A stretch of DNA of 47,630 nucleotides from CAYOEV01 sp964403075 (GTDB lineage Bacteria; Bacteroidota; Bacteroidia; Cytophagales; Cyclobacteriaceae): NCBI GenBank assembly GCA_964403075.1, contig CAYOEV010000021.1, positions 1 to 47,630 on the forward strand, given 5' to 3'. Below the pieces are notes generated by a model. That model saw only the letters and a program-made list of their open reading frames with translations. It searched no databases and was not told the origin of the DNA. This document shows positions 18,422 to 27,282 of this stretch, piece by piece. Position 1 is the first letter of the stretch. Each line of letters begins with the position of its first letter. The position numbers and the translations under genes are program-made.

Positions 18422-19618
18422 TTACTTTTGAATTATTGTTATTGCTTTTCCCATTTTTCCTGCCCGTCCAGTTCGACCAATGCGGTGCACATAGTCACTG
18501 TAATCTTGCGGTGGCTCGTAGTTAATTACCAGGGATACGTCATCTACATGGATACCTCTGGCCAATACATTGGTGGCCACCAAAATGTTGGACTGCCCAC
18601 GTTTAAATTTTCTCAGTACAGATTCACGTTTACGTTGTGGTTTGTCTCCATGTATGGAATCAGATCGGAAACCAGCTTTATTGATGGCATCACTAATTTC
18701 CTCCGCCTGTTTTTTCATTTCACAGAACACAATCACCCGGTCTTGTTCGTGTGCGGTCAGCAAAGGATGAATGGCAGATAACTTAGACGTTCCTTTGGAA
18801 ACATGTAAAACATCCTGATCTACATGTTCACCTATCCGCTGACATCTTGTACTACGAATTTCCATCGCGTCGTGCGTCAGGTTTTTTATATGCTTTTCTT
18901 GTTTGGCCTCTTTCGTTGCCGAGAATAGCAAGGTCTGTGCTTTTTTAGGCATTAGATCATTGATTTCGGTAATTGGTTCAATGAAACCCATGTCCAACAT
19001 TCGATCGAACTCGTCTAAAATAAATGTGTCGACGTTATCCAAAGACAGCCATTTTCTTTTTACTACATCCATCACTCTCCCTGGCGTTCCAATGATGACG
19101 TGATTCCTTCTTCTAAGGGCTTCACTGCTCTCACGCATGGAAGTTCCTCCAATAAGTGTAACACAAAAACAGTTTAAACCCTTGGCCAGGTTCATGAATT
19201 CTCTCCCGACCTGGTTAGCCAGTTCTCGTGTAGGTGCCAACACCAATACACTGTCTTCCCTGGGTGCTTCAAGCAAGCGGGCCAGTACAGGTAACAGAAA
19301 AGCAGCTGTTTTGCCCGTGCCTGTACCGGCAATACCGATGACATCCTGTCCTGCCATAAGGGTTGGTATGACCTTGTCCTGAATTTCTGTTGGCGTTTCA
19401 TAGCCCAGTTTATTCAAATTTCCAACCAGCGCCTGTGGCAATTTCATTTCTTCAAAACTTTTGTGCATCGGGCTGTAGGTGGTCTCCTCGGTTGCTTCCG
19501 CAATCTTTTGGATGTACCTGTTGATGTCAAAATCCGAAGACTTCGACAGGTAGCGTTTCCGGCCAGATTTGCCTGAAGGTTTGAAATTGTGCTTCTTGTA
19601 AATTCTTGTTCTATTCAT
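18422..19618 (-). CDS. DEAD-box ATP-dependent RNA helicase with motif II DEFD
   Basis: A 398-residue helicase with a basic N-terminal tail of about 45 residues (MNRTRIYKKHNFKPSGKSGR...) that could bind RNA. Motifs: Q motif (PTEIQDKVIP), I (AGTGTGKT), Ia (PTRELANQ), II (DEFD in place of DEAD), III (SAT), V (LVATNVLARGIHV) and VI (HRIGRTGRAG). It heads an operon with the 71-residue charged protein. A long leader of about 160 bases separates the predicted start of transcription from the ATG, as is common for cold-induced RNA helicases. Confidence 0.9.
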   Translation of the reverse strand: MNRTRIYKKHNFKPSGKSGRKRYLSKSSDFDINRYIQKIAEATEETTYSPMHKSFEEMKLPQALVGNLNKLGYETPTEIQDKVIPTLMAGQDVIGIAGTGTGKTAAFLLPVLARLLEAPREDSVLVLAPTRELANQVGREFMNLAKGLNCFCVTLIGGTSMRESSEALRRRNHVIIGTPGRVMDVVKRKWLSLDNVDTFILDEFDRMLDMGFIEPITEINDLMPKKAQTLLFSATKEAKQEKHIKNLTHDAMEIRSTRCQRIGEHVDQDVLHVSKGTSKLSAIHPLLTAHEQDRVIVFCEMKKQAEEISDAINKAGFRSDSIHGDKPQRKRESVLRKFKRGQSNILVATNVLARGIHVDDVSLVINYEPPQDYSDYVHRIGRTGRAGKMGKAITIIQK

Positions 19619-19784
19619 TCAAAGTAGTGCCCATATAGGCATTTTCACGACAAGGCTTTTATTCACCCATCATGCGGTTTTATTAACTTCAAAAATTGTT
19701 GTGAAAAAATCGGCTAAGATTCCTCCAGATTCGGAGGCTGTACAGGAAAGACGTATTGAAACCCTTATGCCGCTAAATCTGCCG

Positions 19785-19814
19785 CAAATGTAGATAAAGA
19801 ATTTTATTCTACAA
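19785..19814 (-). promoter_or_regulatory. Bacteroidota-type promoter of the DEFD helicase operon
   Basis: On the minus strand TTG (19814-19812) lies 19 bases upstream of TACATTTG (19792-19785), a full match to the Bacteroidota -33/-7 pattern TTG...TAnnTTTG. Transcription should begin near 19779 and leave a leader of about 160 bases. The leader includes a CTCC...GGAG stem around 19715-19730. Confidence 0.6.
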
Positions 19815-19833
19815 TAAATCTTTTCAACTCTTT

Positions 19834-20661
19834 ATGCTTAGCACATCAGGCCATTATATTCGCCGTCAATTTATGCAACCACTCAAACCATTGCATGCAG
19901 CCATATGGGGGATGTTTTTAATTGCCCACATCGTTCATCCATTAAAAGCTCAGGATTCCTCTTTTTATCGTGTGAATTTGCCATTGGAGGGGAGCCTTTC
20001 TGCCTTAGGATTTGTAACCACCTCATTACTCTTCCCCCGATTGTATCAGGTATCTACTTTAAGAGAGAATGATGTATTGTTACTGGACCGTGAAGATGTC
20101 AATGCCTTTGACCGTTCCGTCATAAATACAGATCCGAATGGATTTAAGGTGGGTCAGAGCAATTCGGACCTGTGGATGAATATTTCTTTGCTAGCACCCT
20201 TTACCTTGCTGGCCGACCAACAAATACGCGAGGATTGGTCAGAATTTCTTGTCTTGTATTTGGAAACGCAAATGGTTAACACCACTATGTATCAAATGGG
20301 GGCCTTCTCTGTCCGTCGTCCCCGGCCCCTCACTTACAACCAGGAATTATCACCGGGTGAGCGAACCGGAGAGCAACGCAGCAATTCGTTCTACAGCGGT
20401 CATGTTTCAGCTGCAGCGACAGCTACTTTTTTTATGGCGAAGGTGTACACGGACTACCACCATATAAAAGGCTGGAAAAGGGTGTTGTTTTATGGCGTGG
20501 CATCTGTACCGCCAACTTTAGTGGGTTACCACCGGGTTAAAGCAGGTAAACACTTTAAAACAGACATTCTGGTAGGTTTCTTAACAGGGGCTTTAAATGG
20601 TATGCTCATACCTGAGTTACACAAGCGTTTGAAAGGGAAAAGTACGAGAAAACCTAAGTAG
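19834..20661 (+). CDS. PAP2-superfamily phosphatase (membrane or periplasmic)
   Basis: A 275-residue protein with the three phosphatase signatures of the PAP2 family: SVRRPRPLTY (KxxxxxxRP-like) near residue 160, SFYSGHVS (PSGH-like) near 187 and YHRVKAGKHFKTDIL (SRxxxxxHxxxD-like) near 233. The histidines in the last two should form the catalytic pair. The N-terminus carries a hydrophobic export signal ending KAQ; if Met14 (19873) is the true start the signal is of normal length. Likely substrates are lipid phosphates such as phosphatidate or undecaprenyl pyrophosphate. Confidence 0.87.
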   Translation: MLSTSGHYIRRQFMQPLKPLHAAIWGMFLIAHIVHPLKAQDSSFYRVNLPLEGSLSALGFVTTSLLFPRLYQVSTLRENDVLLLDREDVNAFDRSVINTDPNGFKVGQSNSDLWMNISLLAPFTLLADQQIREDWSEFLVLYLETQMVNTTMYQMGAFSVRRPRPLTYNQELSPGERTGEQRSNSFYSGHVSAAATATFFMAKVYTDYHHIKGWKRVLFYGVASVPPTLVGYHRVKAGKHFKTDILVGFLTGALNGMLIPELHKRLKGKSTRKPK

Positions 20662-21268
20662 TAAAAAATCCAGTTTCATGCAGTAGCGCGTTTGAAAACC
20701 TCCGACCACTTCATTGCTGGCTTTTGCACTCGATTGTGTACACCACAAGCCGGTATTTGAGCGTGTGAATTTTACCAATCTGTTTATGCCACTTTCAGGA
20801 AGTTACAATTATTCAAGAATTATTGGACATCTGCAAAACCATTGATAATGAATTGGAACAACCACCTTTGACTCATAGTTAGACCCCCAAAAAAAGCTGC
20901 ATAAAATATGTTAAAAGAAGGTCTGGCATGCCTGTCTGAGGCGGTGGTTCATGTGACCGCTGATCTTTTAGCATTGACAAGGTAAAGGCTGGGTTAAAAA
21001 TAATTAGGCTGATTTTTTAGTTTTTGTCTACTTTTGCTGCGCTAATAAGAAAATAAATCTGGATTCATCCAGAGTCAAGTAAGAAATAGTCGATCTTTTT
21101 AAATTTCCATTTTTCCTACAATTTTCTCGATAGAGCAGGTGCCAGATGACTTAAAGGTTGTTTGGGTTAAAATCGTGGATGAGTTTTCCAGTTAGATGAT
21201 CGCCGCTCAAAAGTAATATTGGAGATGAATCAAAATTTAGGCGATTCTGACCCGCAAAAACAATAACA
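20662..21268. other. Long intergenic region upstream of the cold-shock gene
   Basis: About 600 bases without a convincing gene. Around 20795-20880 a 29-codon open stretch (EVTIIQELLDICKTIDNELE) has coding-like composition but no start; it may be a gene remnant. The downstream third is the predicted cspA promoter and leader, with a perfect 7-bp stem around TC (TCTGGAT/ATCCAGA, 21058-21073) near the start of the transcript. Confidence 0.4.
21029..21036 (+). promoter_or_regulatory. Predicted -7 box of the cold-shock gene
   Basis: TACTTTTG fully matches the Bacteroidota TAnnTTTG box; a well-placed TTG upstream is lacking (TTA is at the right distance). A start near 21043 would give a leader of about 225 bases before the cspA ATG, typical of thermoregulated cold-shock mRNAs. 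Confidence 0.45.
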
Positions 21269-21463
21269 ATGAAAGAAGGAGTAGTTAAATTCTTCAACAA
21301 CTCAAAAGGATTTGGGTTTATTAAGCCATCTGACAGTAGTGAGGATGTGTTTGTTCATGAATCAGGCTTGAATGATGACATTCAGGAAAATGACAGAGTG
21401 AGCTTTGATGTAGAGAGAGGTAAGAAGGGAATGAACGCAGTCAACGTTTCTTTGCTCGATTAA
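21269..21463 (+). CDS. cspA: Cold-shock domain protein
   Basis: A 64-residue single cold-shock domain that binds single-stranded RNA/DNA and melts mRNA structure. RNP1 is GFGFIKP and RNP2 is DVFVHES; the N-terminal VVKFFNNSKGFGFI is typical. It is monocistronic, with a long leader upstream and a strong terminator 28 bases after the stop. It lies about 1.65 kb from the helicase operon that encodes the charged extension-like protein. Confidence 0.95.
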   Translation: MKEGVVKFFNNSKGFGFIKPSDSSEDVFVHESGLNDDIQENDRVSFDVERGKKGMNAVNVSLLD

Positions 21464-21490
21464 GTATTAATCGCTGATAAATTGAATGAG

Positions 21491-21517
21491 GCCATTCCAA
21501 AGGGATGGCTTTTTTTA
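21491..21517 (+). terminator. Rho-independent terminator of the cold-shock gene
   Basis: An 8-bp stem (GCCATTCC / GGGATGGC with one G-T pair) has an AAA loop and is followed by a run of seven to eight Ts. Confidence 0.85.
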
Positions 21518-21605
21518 TATTAAAAACTCAACAGCCACAGATTTCGGTGGCAGGTTTTTATAGGCAACTATTCCGGCTAACTTTACGGTAATACAAGAGA
21601 CATTC

Positions 21606-23204
21606 ATGGTTACGGCTCAGAACATTTCATTGCAATATGGCAAACGTGTCCTCTTTGATGAGGTCAACATTAATTTTACACCCGGAAATTCATACGGCAT
21701 CATCGGTGCCAATGGCGCCGGGAAATCCACTTTTCTGAAAATCCTTTCCGGAGAAATCACACCAAACTCAGGATCGGTGTCTATAGAGCCGGGTAAACGA
21801 ATGGCTGTACTTAAGCAGAATCATTTCGAATTCGATGACTTGCCTGTTTTGCAGGCTGTAATCCGTGGGCACCAGCAACTTTGGGAAGTAAGTCAGGAGA
21901 AAGACGCCATCTATGAGAAGCCCGATTTTTCAGAAGCTGACGGAGTCCGGGCTTCAGAACTCGAAGCGTTGTTTGCCGATATGGATGGCTGGAATGCGGA
22001 ATCGGATGCCGCAGCGCTATTGAGTGGGTTGGGTATCAAGGAAGCCGATCATCACAGACCATTAAAGGAACTGAACGGCACTGAGAAGGTACGGGTATTA
22101 CTGGCGCAAGCGTTGTTTGGCAACCCAGACATTCTGCTATTGGATGAGCCAACCAATGACCTTGATATAAAAACAATTTCCTGGCTAGAGGATTATCTAC
22201 TAGAGTTCAACAATACACTACTGGTGGTTTCCCACGACCGTCACTTTCTGGATACAGTTTGTACGCACGTGGCAGACATTGACTTTGGCCAAATTAAGGT
22301 ATTCACCGGAAACTATTCATTTTGGTATGAGTCTAGTCAGCTGGCGCTTAGTCAACGTGCATCGGCCAACAAAAAAGCAGAAGACCGTAAGAAGGAACTG
22401 CAGGAGTTTATTGCCCGCTTTAGCGCCAACGCCTCAAAATCCAAGCAGGCCACCAGTCGAAAAAAGTTACTTGATAAAATCAATGTAGAGGATATTCAAC
22501 CCTCAAATAGAAAGTATCCGGCAATTATTTTTGAACAGAAGCGGACCGCAGGTGATCAGATTTTGGAAACGAAACAACTGACTAAAATGAGCAATGGCCA
22601 GCCGTTGTTTTCGGGACTTGACTTGTTTGTGAATCGGGGAGATAAAATTGCTGTGGTGGCAGATGAAAGTCGTGCAGTAACTGCGCTTTTTGATATCCTA
22701 ATGGGTAAACAGACGGCGGACGAAGGGACGTTTAAATTGGGGCAGACCATCACACCGGCCTATCTACCTAACGAAAATACGGCCTATTTTGAAACAGATG
22801 AAAATTTAATAGACTGGCTGCGGAAGTACTCAGATGAAGAAAAGGATGAAGTCTACATCAGGGGTTTTCTAGGTAAAATGCTGTTTTCAGGGCAGGAAAC
22901 GCTGAAGAAGTGCAGTGTGCTGTCAGGCGGTGAAAAGGTGCGTTGCATGTTAGCAAGTATGATGCTGCAGGGTGCCAATTTGCTAGTCCTTGATGAGCCC
23001 ACCAACCATCTGGACCTGGAATCAATACAGGCCTTGAACAATAGCTTACGAGACTTTACTGGCTCGGTGCTATTTACCTCCCATGACCACACCTTCACGC
23101 AGACCATTGCCAATAGAATCGTAGAGTTACGGCCAGATGGTTATCTGGATACATTGAGTTCCTACGATGAATATTTAGATAAAAAAGAGGGAGCAGCGGT
23201 CTAA
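21606..23204 (+). CDS. ABC-F family ATPase (YbiT/YkpA type), one ATP site degenerate
   Basis: A 532-residue soluble tandem ABC ATPase without membrane domain, of the class that acts on ribosomes to adjust translation. NBD1 has Walker A GANGAGKST (residues about 35-43) and Walker B LLLDEPTNDLD, but its signature is LNGTE. The ABC-F linker (FIARFSANASKSKQATSRKK) is conserved. NBD2 has a normal signature (LSGGE) and Walker B (LVLDEPTNHLD), but its Walker A is replaced by VADESRAVTALF with no P-loop Lys. Composite site 1 is therefore intact and site 2 degenerate. The NBD2 change is, as I recall, shared by YkpA-like proteins. Confidence 0.92.
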   Translation: MVTAQNISLQYGKRVLFDEVNINFTPGNSYGIIGANGAGKSTFLKILSGEITPNSGSVSIEPGKRMAVLKQNHFEFDDLPVLQAVIRGHQQLWEVSQEKDAIYEKPDFSEADGVRASELEALFADMDGWNAESDAAALLSGLGIKEADHHRPLKELNGTEKVRVLLAQALFGNPDILLLDEPTNDLDIKTISWLEDYLLEFNNTLLVVSHDRHFLDTVCTHVADIDFGQIKVFTGNYSFWYESSQLALSQRASANKKAEDRKKELQEFIARFSANASKSKQATSRKKLLDKINVEDIQPSNRKYPAIIFEQKRTAGDQILETKQLTKMSNGQPLFSGLDLFVNRGDKIAVVADESRAVTALFDILMGKQTADEGTFKLGQTITPAYLPNENTAYFETDENLIDWLRKYSDEEKDEVYIRGFLGKMLFSGQETLKKCSVLSGGEKVRCMLASMMLQGANLLVLDEPTNHLDLESIQALNNSLRDFTGSVLFTSHDHTFTQTIANRIVELRPDGYLDTLSSYDEYLDKKEGAAV

Positions 23205-23358
23205 GTTGCGGCCGATACATTTTCTGTTAAATAAATAGGTGCGCCAAACCTATTCAATCAGCCAAAGGCGGGCATGATTTTTTGTTTCGATGGCTTATCT
23301 TGCTGGTGAACCGACTCAATGGCTGTATGGCGGAGGCTTAAACATAATTTTCTTATTT

Positions 23359-24408
23359 ATGAGACAATTTCCCAAAGAAATCACTGATCCGCAACCATCA
23401 ACTCCACCTTCAGGCGGGTTAGATCGAGTAATGATCAGATTCCTTAATGATGCACGTGACCTGCCGTTTGTACACCTATCGTTACAAGTGTCCGTCATAC
23501 TTGTGCCCTTCGCTGTGTTTCTATTTCTGCCCGTATTGAGCGGATGGATGTGGTATCTGGCAGCGATTGCTTATTTGTTTGTAAATACATTCATATTTAA
23601 AGCCTCCTATGGATTGATGTTTCATTGTGTGAGTCATCGTCCCTGGATCAAGGGTAGGCTTGGTGTACTGGTTTATCAATATCTAAATTGGATCATCGGT
23701 CCACTTTTCGGGCAAACTCCACACACCTACAGATGTCACCACCTGGGCATGCACCACCGGGAAAATAATATGGAAGCAGATGACAGCAGCACCTTGGGCT
23801 ACCTGAGGGATAGCTTGAGAAGTTTTCATTGTTATTTTTTATCTTTTTTTCTGACCGCCGTCTATAATTTGACTGCCTATTTCAACATCAGAAAGCGATA
23901 TCAATTAAGGAATCGTGTGCTGATTGGAGAGGTCATCTATTGGATAGTGGTCATTGGATTATGTTTTGTGAATTTGGGTGCGACACTGGTGGTCTACCTT
24001 ATCCCTTTGCTCATTGCCCGATATGTAATGATGCTCGGCAACTTTGCGCAACACGCGTTCATAGATGCAGATGAACCTTCCAATAGCTATCGCAATTCAG
24101 TTACTTGTATCAATACAAAATACAACCATAAGTGCTGGAATGATGGCTACCATATCAGTCATCATTTACGTCCCAACCTGCACTGGACTGAGCACCCCAA
24201 CCACCTAAAGACCCATCTGGCGAAATATGCTGAAAACCAAGCAATGGTATTCGAGGGCATAGGTTTCCTTCAAGTGTGGTATTTCCTGATGTGTAGAAAC
24301 TACCATAAGTTGGCCAGTCATCTGGTAAATATTGACAATACGTTTAATTCCACTGAAGAGGCCATTGCTCTGATGAAGGCCCGTACCCGGAAGTTGGAAG
24401 TGGGGTGA
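23359..24408 (+). CDS. Membrane fatty-acid desaturase
   Basis: A 349-residue di-iron membrane desaturase. The three histidine boxes are HCVSH near residue 95, HHLGMHH near 130 and HISHH near 275, between pairs of membrane helices (VILVPFAVFLFLPVLSGWMW, VIYWIVVIGLCFVNLGATLV). It introduces double bonds into acyl chains and adjusts membrane fluidity. The frame is open from 23290, but the ATG at 23359 (MRQFPKEITDP) gives a normal N-terminus. Cold-shock and helicase genes nearby fit cold adaptation, though no shared regulation is visible. Confidence 0.88.
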   Translation: MRQFPKEITDPQPSTPPSGGLDRVMIRFLNDARDLPFVHLSLQVSVILVPFAVFLFLPVLSGWMWYLAAIAYLFVNTFIFKASYGLMFHCVSHRPWIKGRLGVLVYQYLNWIIGPLFGQTPHTYRCHHLGMHHRENNMEADDSSTLGYLRDSLRSFHCYFLSFFLTAVYNLTAYFNIRKRYQLRNRVLIGEVIYWIVVIGLCFVNLGATLVVYLIPLLIARYVMMLGNFAQHAFIDADEPSNSYRNSVTCINTKYNHKCWNDGYHISHHLRPNLHWTEHPNHLKTHLAKYAENQAMVFEGIGFLQVWYFLMCRNYHKLASHLVNIDNTFNSTEEAIALMKARTRKLEVG

Positions 24409-24722
24409 GGTAAATATTACAACAGGTCTTAGAAAAATCTAAAATAAAGTAAGTGGTGAATCAATGTTAAACTTTCCTCAATCAAGACCAATATTGGATG
24501 TGACCACATGAAGAAATGAATCAGTATACAGAAAAATTCTTTTCCGGGAGAAATCGTGAGGAGGTCCGGAAAATATCAATGAACTTTATTAGACCGCTGC
24601 ATGAAAACATTTGAGAAACCTCTATCATTGAAGTAAAAAAAGAGGTATCCTAAGGTTACTTTTGGTGATGACTTGGGTATTGTTTCTGACAGAATTCAAC
24701 AGATGCTAAAATCCTGGATAGC
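24409..24722 (+). promoter_or_regulatory. Intergenic region with a likely promoter for the universal-stress genes
   Basis: About 310 bases without a credible gene. TACTTTTG at 24657-24664 fully matches the TAnnTTTG box and lies about 58 bases before the ATG at 24723. The nearest upstream TTG is 26 bases away, longer than usual. Confidence 0.4.
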
Positions 24723-25637
24723 ATGTACGACTATAAAAATCTTCTGGTCCCGCTAAATTTAACGACCATCGATGATGCGGCGGTTAGGTTTGCTGCTCAG
24801 ATCAGCCAAATATTCCAGTCTAAGCGACTGCATTTCCTTCATGTGAAACGGCCTTCCGGTATACCACAGGGGATCCTAGATGAATATCCAGAGCTGGTTA
24901 TTCCTTCTATTGAAGAAAGGAAACAACAAATGCAAGCGCAAATCAAGGCGACATTCAAAGGGCATCAGGAGACCAAGATATTTTTTGATGTCAAGGAGGG
25001 GAGGCCGTTGGAGGTTCTTCTTGCGCAAATTGCAAAGAGGGACATTGATCTCGTAGTGATCGGAAGAAAAAAAGATGCGGTAAATACGCGACGATTACCC
25101 GTAAATCTCGCTCGAAAGGCACCATGTTCTGTATTGGTGGTTCCGGAAAAGTCTGATGCTACCCTAACAAAAATACTTACACCTATTGACTTTTCTGAAT
25201 TTTGTATAAGTGCTTTAGAACGGTCTATCAATCTTGCAGTAGCCAATGATATTGCAACAATTCATGTCCTGCATGTATTTCAGCTGCCTTTAGGTTATTA
25301 TAAAACAGGGAAAAGCCAGGAAGAATTTACGGAGATTATGACACGTAATGCCAGCAGAGACTTTGAACGATTCATAAAGAATATAGATCTCAAAGGGGTC
25401 AGTATAAATCCCATTTTCGTGCGTCATGAACAGCCTGCCACGGTCATTCAAAATGTGGTGGAGGAAAACGGTATTGATATAGTGGTCCTGGGAACGCGAG
25501 GAAGAAAGGCAGGGGCCGGACTACTGCTTGGAAGTGTTACAGAAGACGTGATCCTTAAAACCACATGCTCGATCCTTGCAGTTAAAAAGAAAGGAACGGG
25601 ACTATCATTTCTAGAAGTATTGTTGAAGTACGTATAA
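24723..25637 (+). CDS. Tandem universal stress protein (two Usp domains)
   Basis: A 304-residue cytosolic protein with two Usp folds (residues about 1-142 and 148-295). The second domain keeps the ATP motif G-2x-G-9x-GS (GTRGRKAGAGLLLGS), while the first (IGRKKDAVNTRRLPVN) has lost it, so only one nucleotide site is expected. Such proteins respond to starvation, oxidants or respiratory change. A second tandem Usp gene follows 46 bases later on the same strand, probably cotranscribed. Confidence 0.9.
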   Translation: MYDYKNLLVPLNLTTIDDAAVRFAAQISQIFQSKRLHFLHVKRPSGIPQGILDEYPELVIPSIEERKQQMQAQIKATFKGHQETKIFFDVKEGRPLEVLLAQIAKRDIDLVVIGRKKDAVNTRRLPVNLARKAPCSVLVVPEKSDATLTKILTPIDFSEFCISALERSINLAVANDIATIHVLHVFQLPLGYYKTGKSQEEFTEIMTRNASRDFERFIKNIDLKGVSINPIFVRHEQPATVIQNVVEENGIDIVVLGTRGRKAGAGLLLGSVTEDVILKTTCSILAVKKKGTGLSFLEVLLKYV

Positions 25638-25683
25638 CTTTCAAGTTCAAAAGCAAATCGTAAGGCCATCAAAACCATTTATA

Positions 25684-26835
25684 ATGAAACTAATTGAAAA
25701 AATTCTTGTACCCACTGATTTCTATGGCTCATCAGACCGCTCCATCAACATGGCCATAGAACTGGCGAAAAAGTTTGATTCAGAAATTTTGCTACTTCAT
25801 GTTCTCACTGACGAAACCTATTTAAGTCAACATCGAGCGCTGATTAACGAAGAGGTCGACAGACGATTGCAAGCCATTCATTCAAAAATTGTTGATGCTG
25901 GTATTCAAAAGGTAACTGAAGTGATCAGGAAAGGAAATAAATATCATGCGATCAATGAACTAGCTGAGGAGCAGGAGGTGAATATGATCCTCATGGGATC
26001 AGGGGAGATGGGCACTAAGGGTAATGCACATATTGGTACTACCACGAAGAGAGTCATTGAGACATCTTCTAAACCCGTTTGGGTGACTACCGCGCATTCT
26101 TCTGAGACTATCGAATCAATAATTTGTCCGGTGGATCTATCAGCTCCTTCGCGACGAGCTTTGGGGAATGCCATCCATTTGGCCCGTAATTTTGAAGTGA
26201 AGCTCACGATTTTGCATGTCATGGAATCGCACAATGACCTACCGGACGGACTGGAAATTCAGCTTGAAGAAACGGGTAACTCTGTCCAACAAGACAATGA
26301 CCTGGTAAATTTTCTCGAAGAATTTGATTTTCATGGTGTGAATTGGGAGAAAAAGATAGCGCATGGGAAACCAGCAAATGAAATTTTGAAGACGCTGGAA
26401 AGTCATGGTCCAGCCACCCTGCTGGTTATGGGCACTACTGGTAAAACCAGTTTCAGTAAGTTTCTAGTTGGAAGCGTAACTGAAAAGGTGACGAGGGCCT
26501 TACCATGCTCATTCATTACAATGAAAGAGGAAGAGTTTATTGTTCTTCAAGCGAATGCGGGTCTTCAAGATCTGGATTTTCATTTTAAACAAGGTATGGA
26601 AATGTTAGAAAACGGATTACCCAGTGAGGCATTGAATCAATTTAAACGCGGGATCAGTATCAATAATTTACACGCACCATCATGGGTTGGGATGTCCCTG
26701 GCCTACGAAAGGTTGCACAAGAAAAAAGAGGCCGACCAAAGCCGAGAGCGTGCGCAGGAAATTCGTACACGACTGGAGGAGCAAAAAATTGTAGCCGAAC
26801 TTCGAAGCAGACATTGGTTGACTGGTAGACCATGA
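25684..26835 (+). CDS. Tandem universal stress protein with C-terminal TPR-like extension
   Basis: A 383-residue protein: Usp domain 1 (about 1-140, GSGEMGTKGNAHIGTT), Usp domain 2 (about 145-282, with the full ATP motif GTTGKTSFSKFLVGS) and about 100 extra residues. The extension is helical and TPR-like: FKQGMEMLENGLPSEALNQF then HAPSWVGMSLAYERLHKKKEA. TPRs bind proteins, so it may couple ATP-dependent stress sensing to a partner. It follows another tandem Usp gene. Confidence 0.85.
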   Translation: MKLIEKILVPTDFYGSSDRSINMAIELAKKFDSEILLLHVLTDETYLSQHRALINEEVDRRLQAIHSKIVDAGIQKVTEVIRKGNKYHAINELAEEQEVNMILMGSGEMGTKGNAHIGTTTKRVIETSSKPVWVTTAHSSETIESIICPVDLSAPSRRALGNAIHLARNFEVKLTILHVMESHNDLPDGLEIQLEETGNSVQQDNDLVNFLEEFDFHGVNWEKKIAHGKPANEILKTLESHGPATLLVMGTTGKTSFSKFLVGSVTEKVTRALPCSFITMKEEEFIVLQANAGLQDLDFHFKQGMEMLENGLPSEALNQFKRGISINNLHAPSWVGMSLAYERLHKKKEADQSRERAQEIRTRLEEQKIVAELRSRHWLTGRP

Positions 26836-27282
26836 ACTTGATGGGGGGTAGCTTACGATAGAAAAGCACCGTTACAATTTTATTTTTAAATGAAATGCCT
26901 CTTCATTCTTTCAAGGATATAAGGCAATCTATTTGAGTGTGAAGATGATGTTTATGTAGCAATGGGTGTATACTTGATGCCCTAATCATTTCAAAAGTAC
27001 AAAATCCAAGGTCAGTTTAATTATGTTTATGACCACCATTGATAGGGAGTGCTAAAGGTTTAAAGGACAACTAAAATAGGTGTAAATAACGATATTAGCG
27101 CCTAATCATGGATAGTAATCCACAAGTTTACCGGCGGTTGGCTTAATTGGGAGGATCAAAAAATCTTCACTATTTGGTAATTATTTATCTATGCTGGGGG
27201 AGCATGGGAAAAAATTCCTTTTTTATTTGTAAGACGGGACGCATCACCTAATTGATGATCATTTAAAATACACTAAGCGCAT
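26836..27282. other. Intergenic region upstream of the V-ATPase operon
   Basis: About 450 bases with no credible gene. It should contain the operon promoter, but I see no exact TAnnTTTG box with a spaced TTG; TTTATTTG near 27222 is one base off. No strong hairpin was found. Confidence 0.35.

Noticed and set aside
20795..20880. Short coding-looking stretch (EVTIIQELLDICKTIDNELE)
   Set aside because: It has no start codon at a sensible place and is only 29 codons long; it was kept as a note in the intergenic entry, not as a gene.
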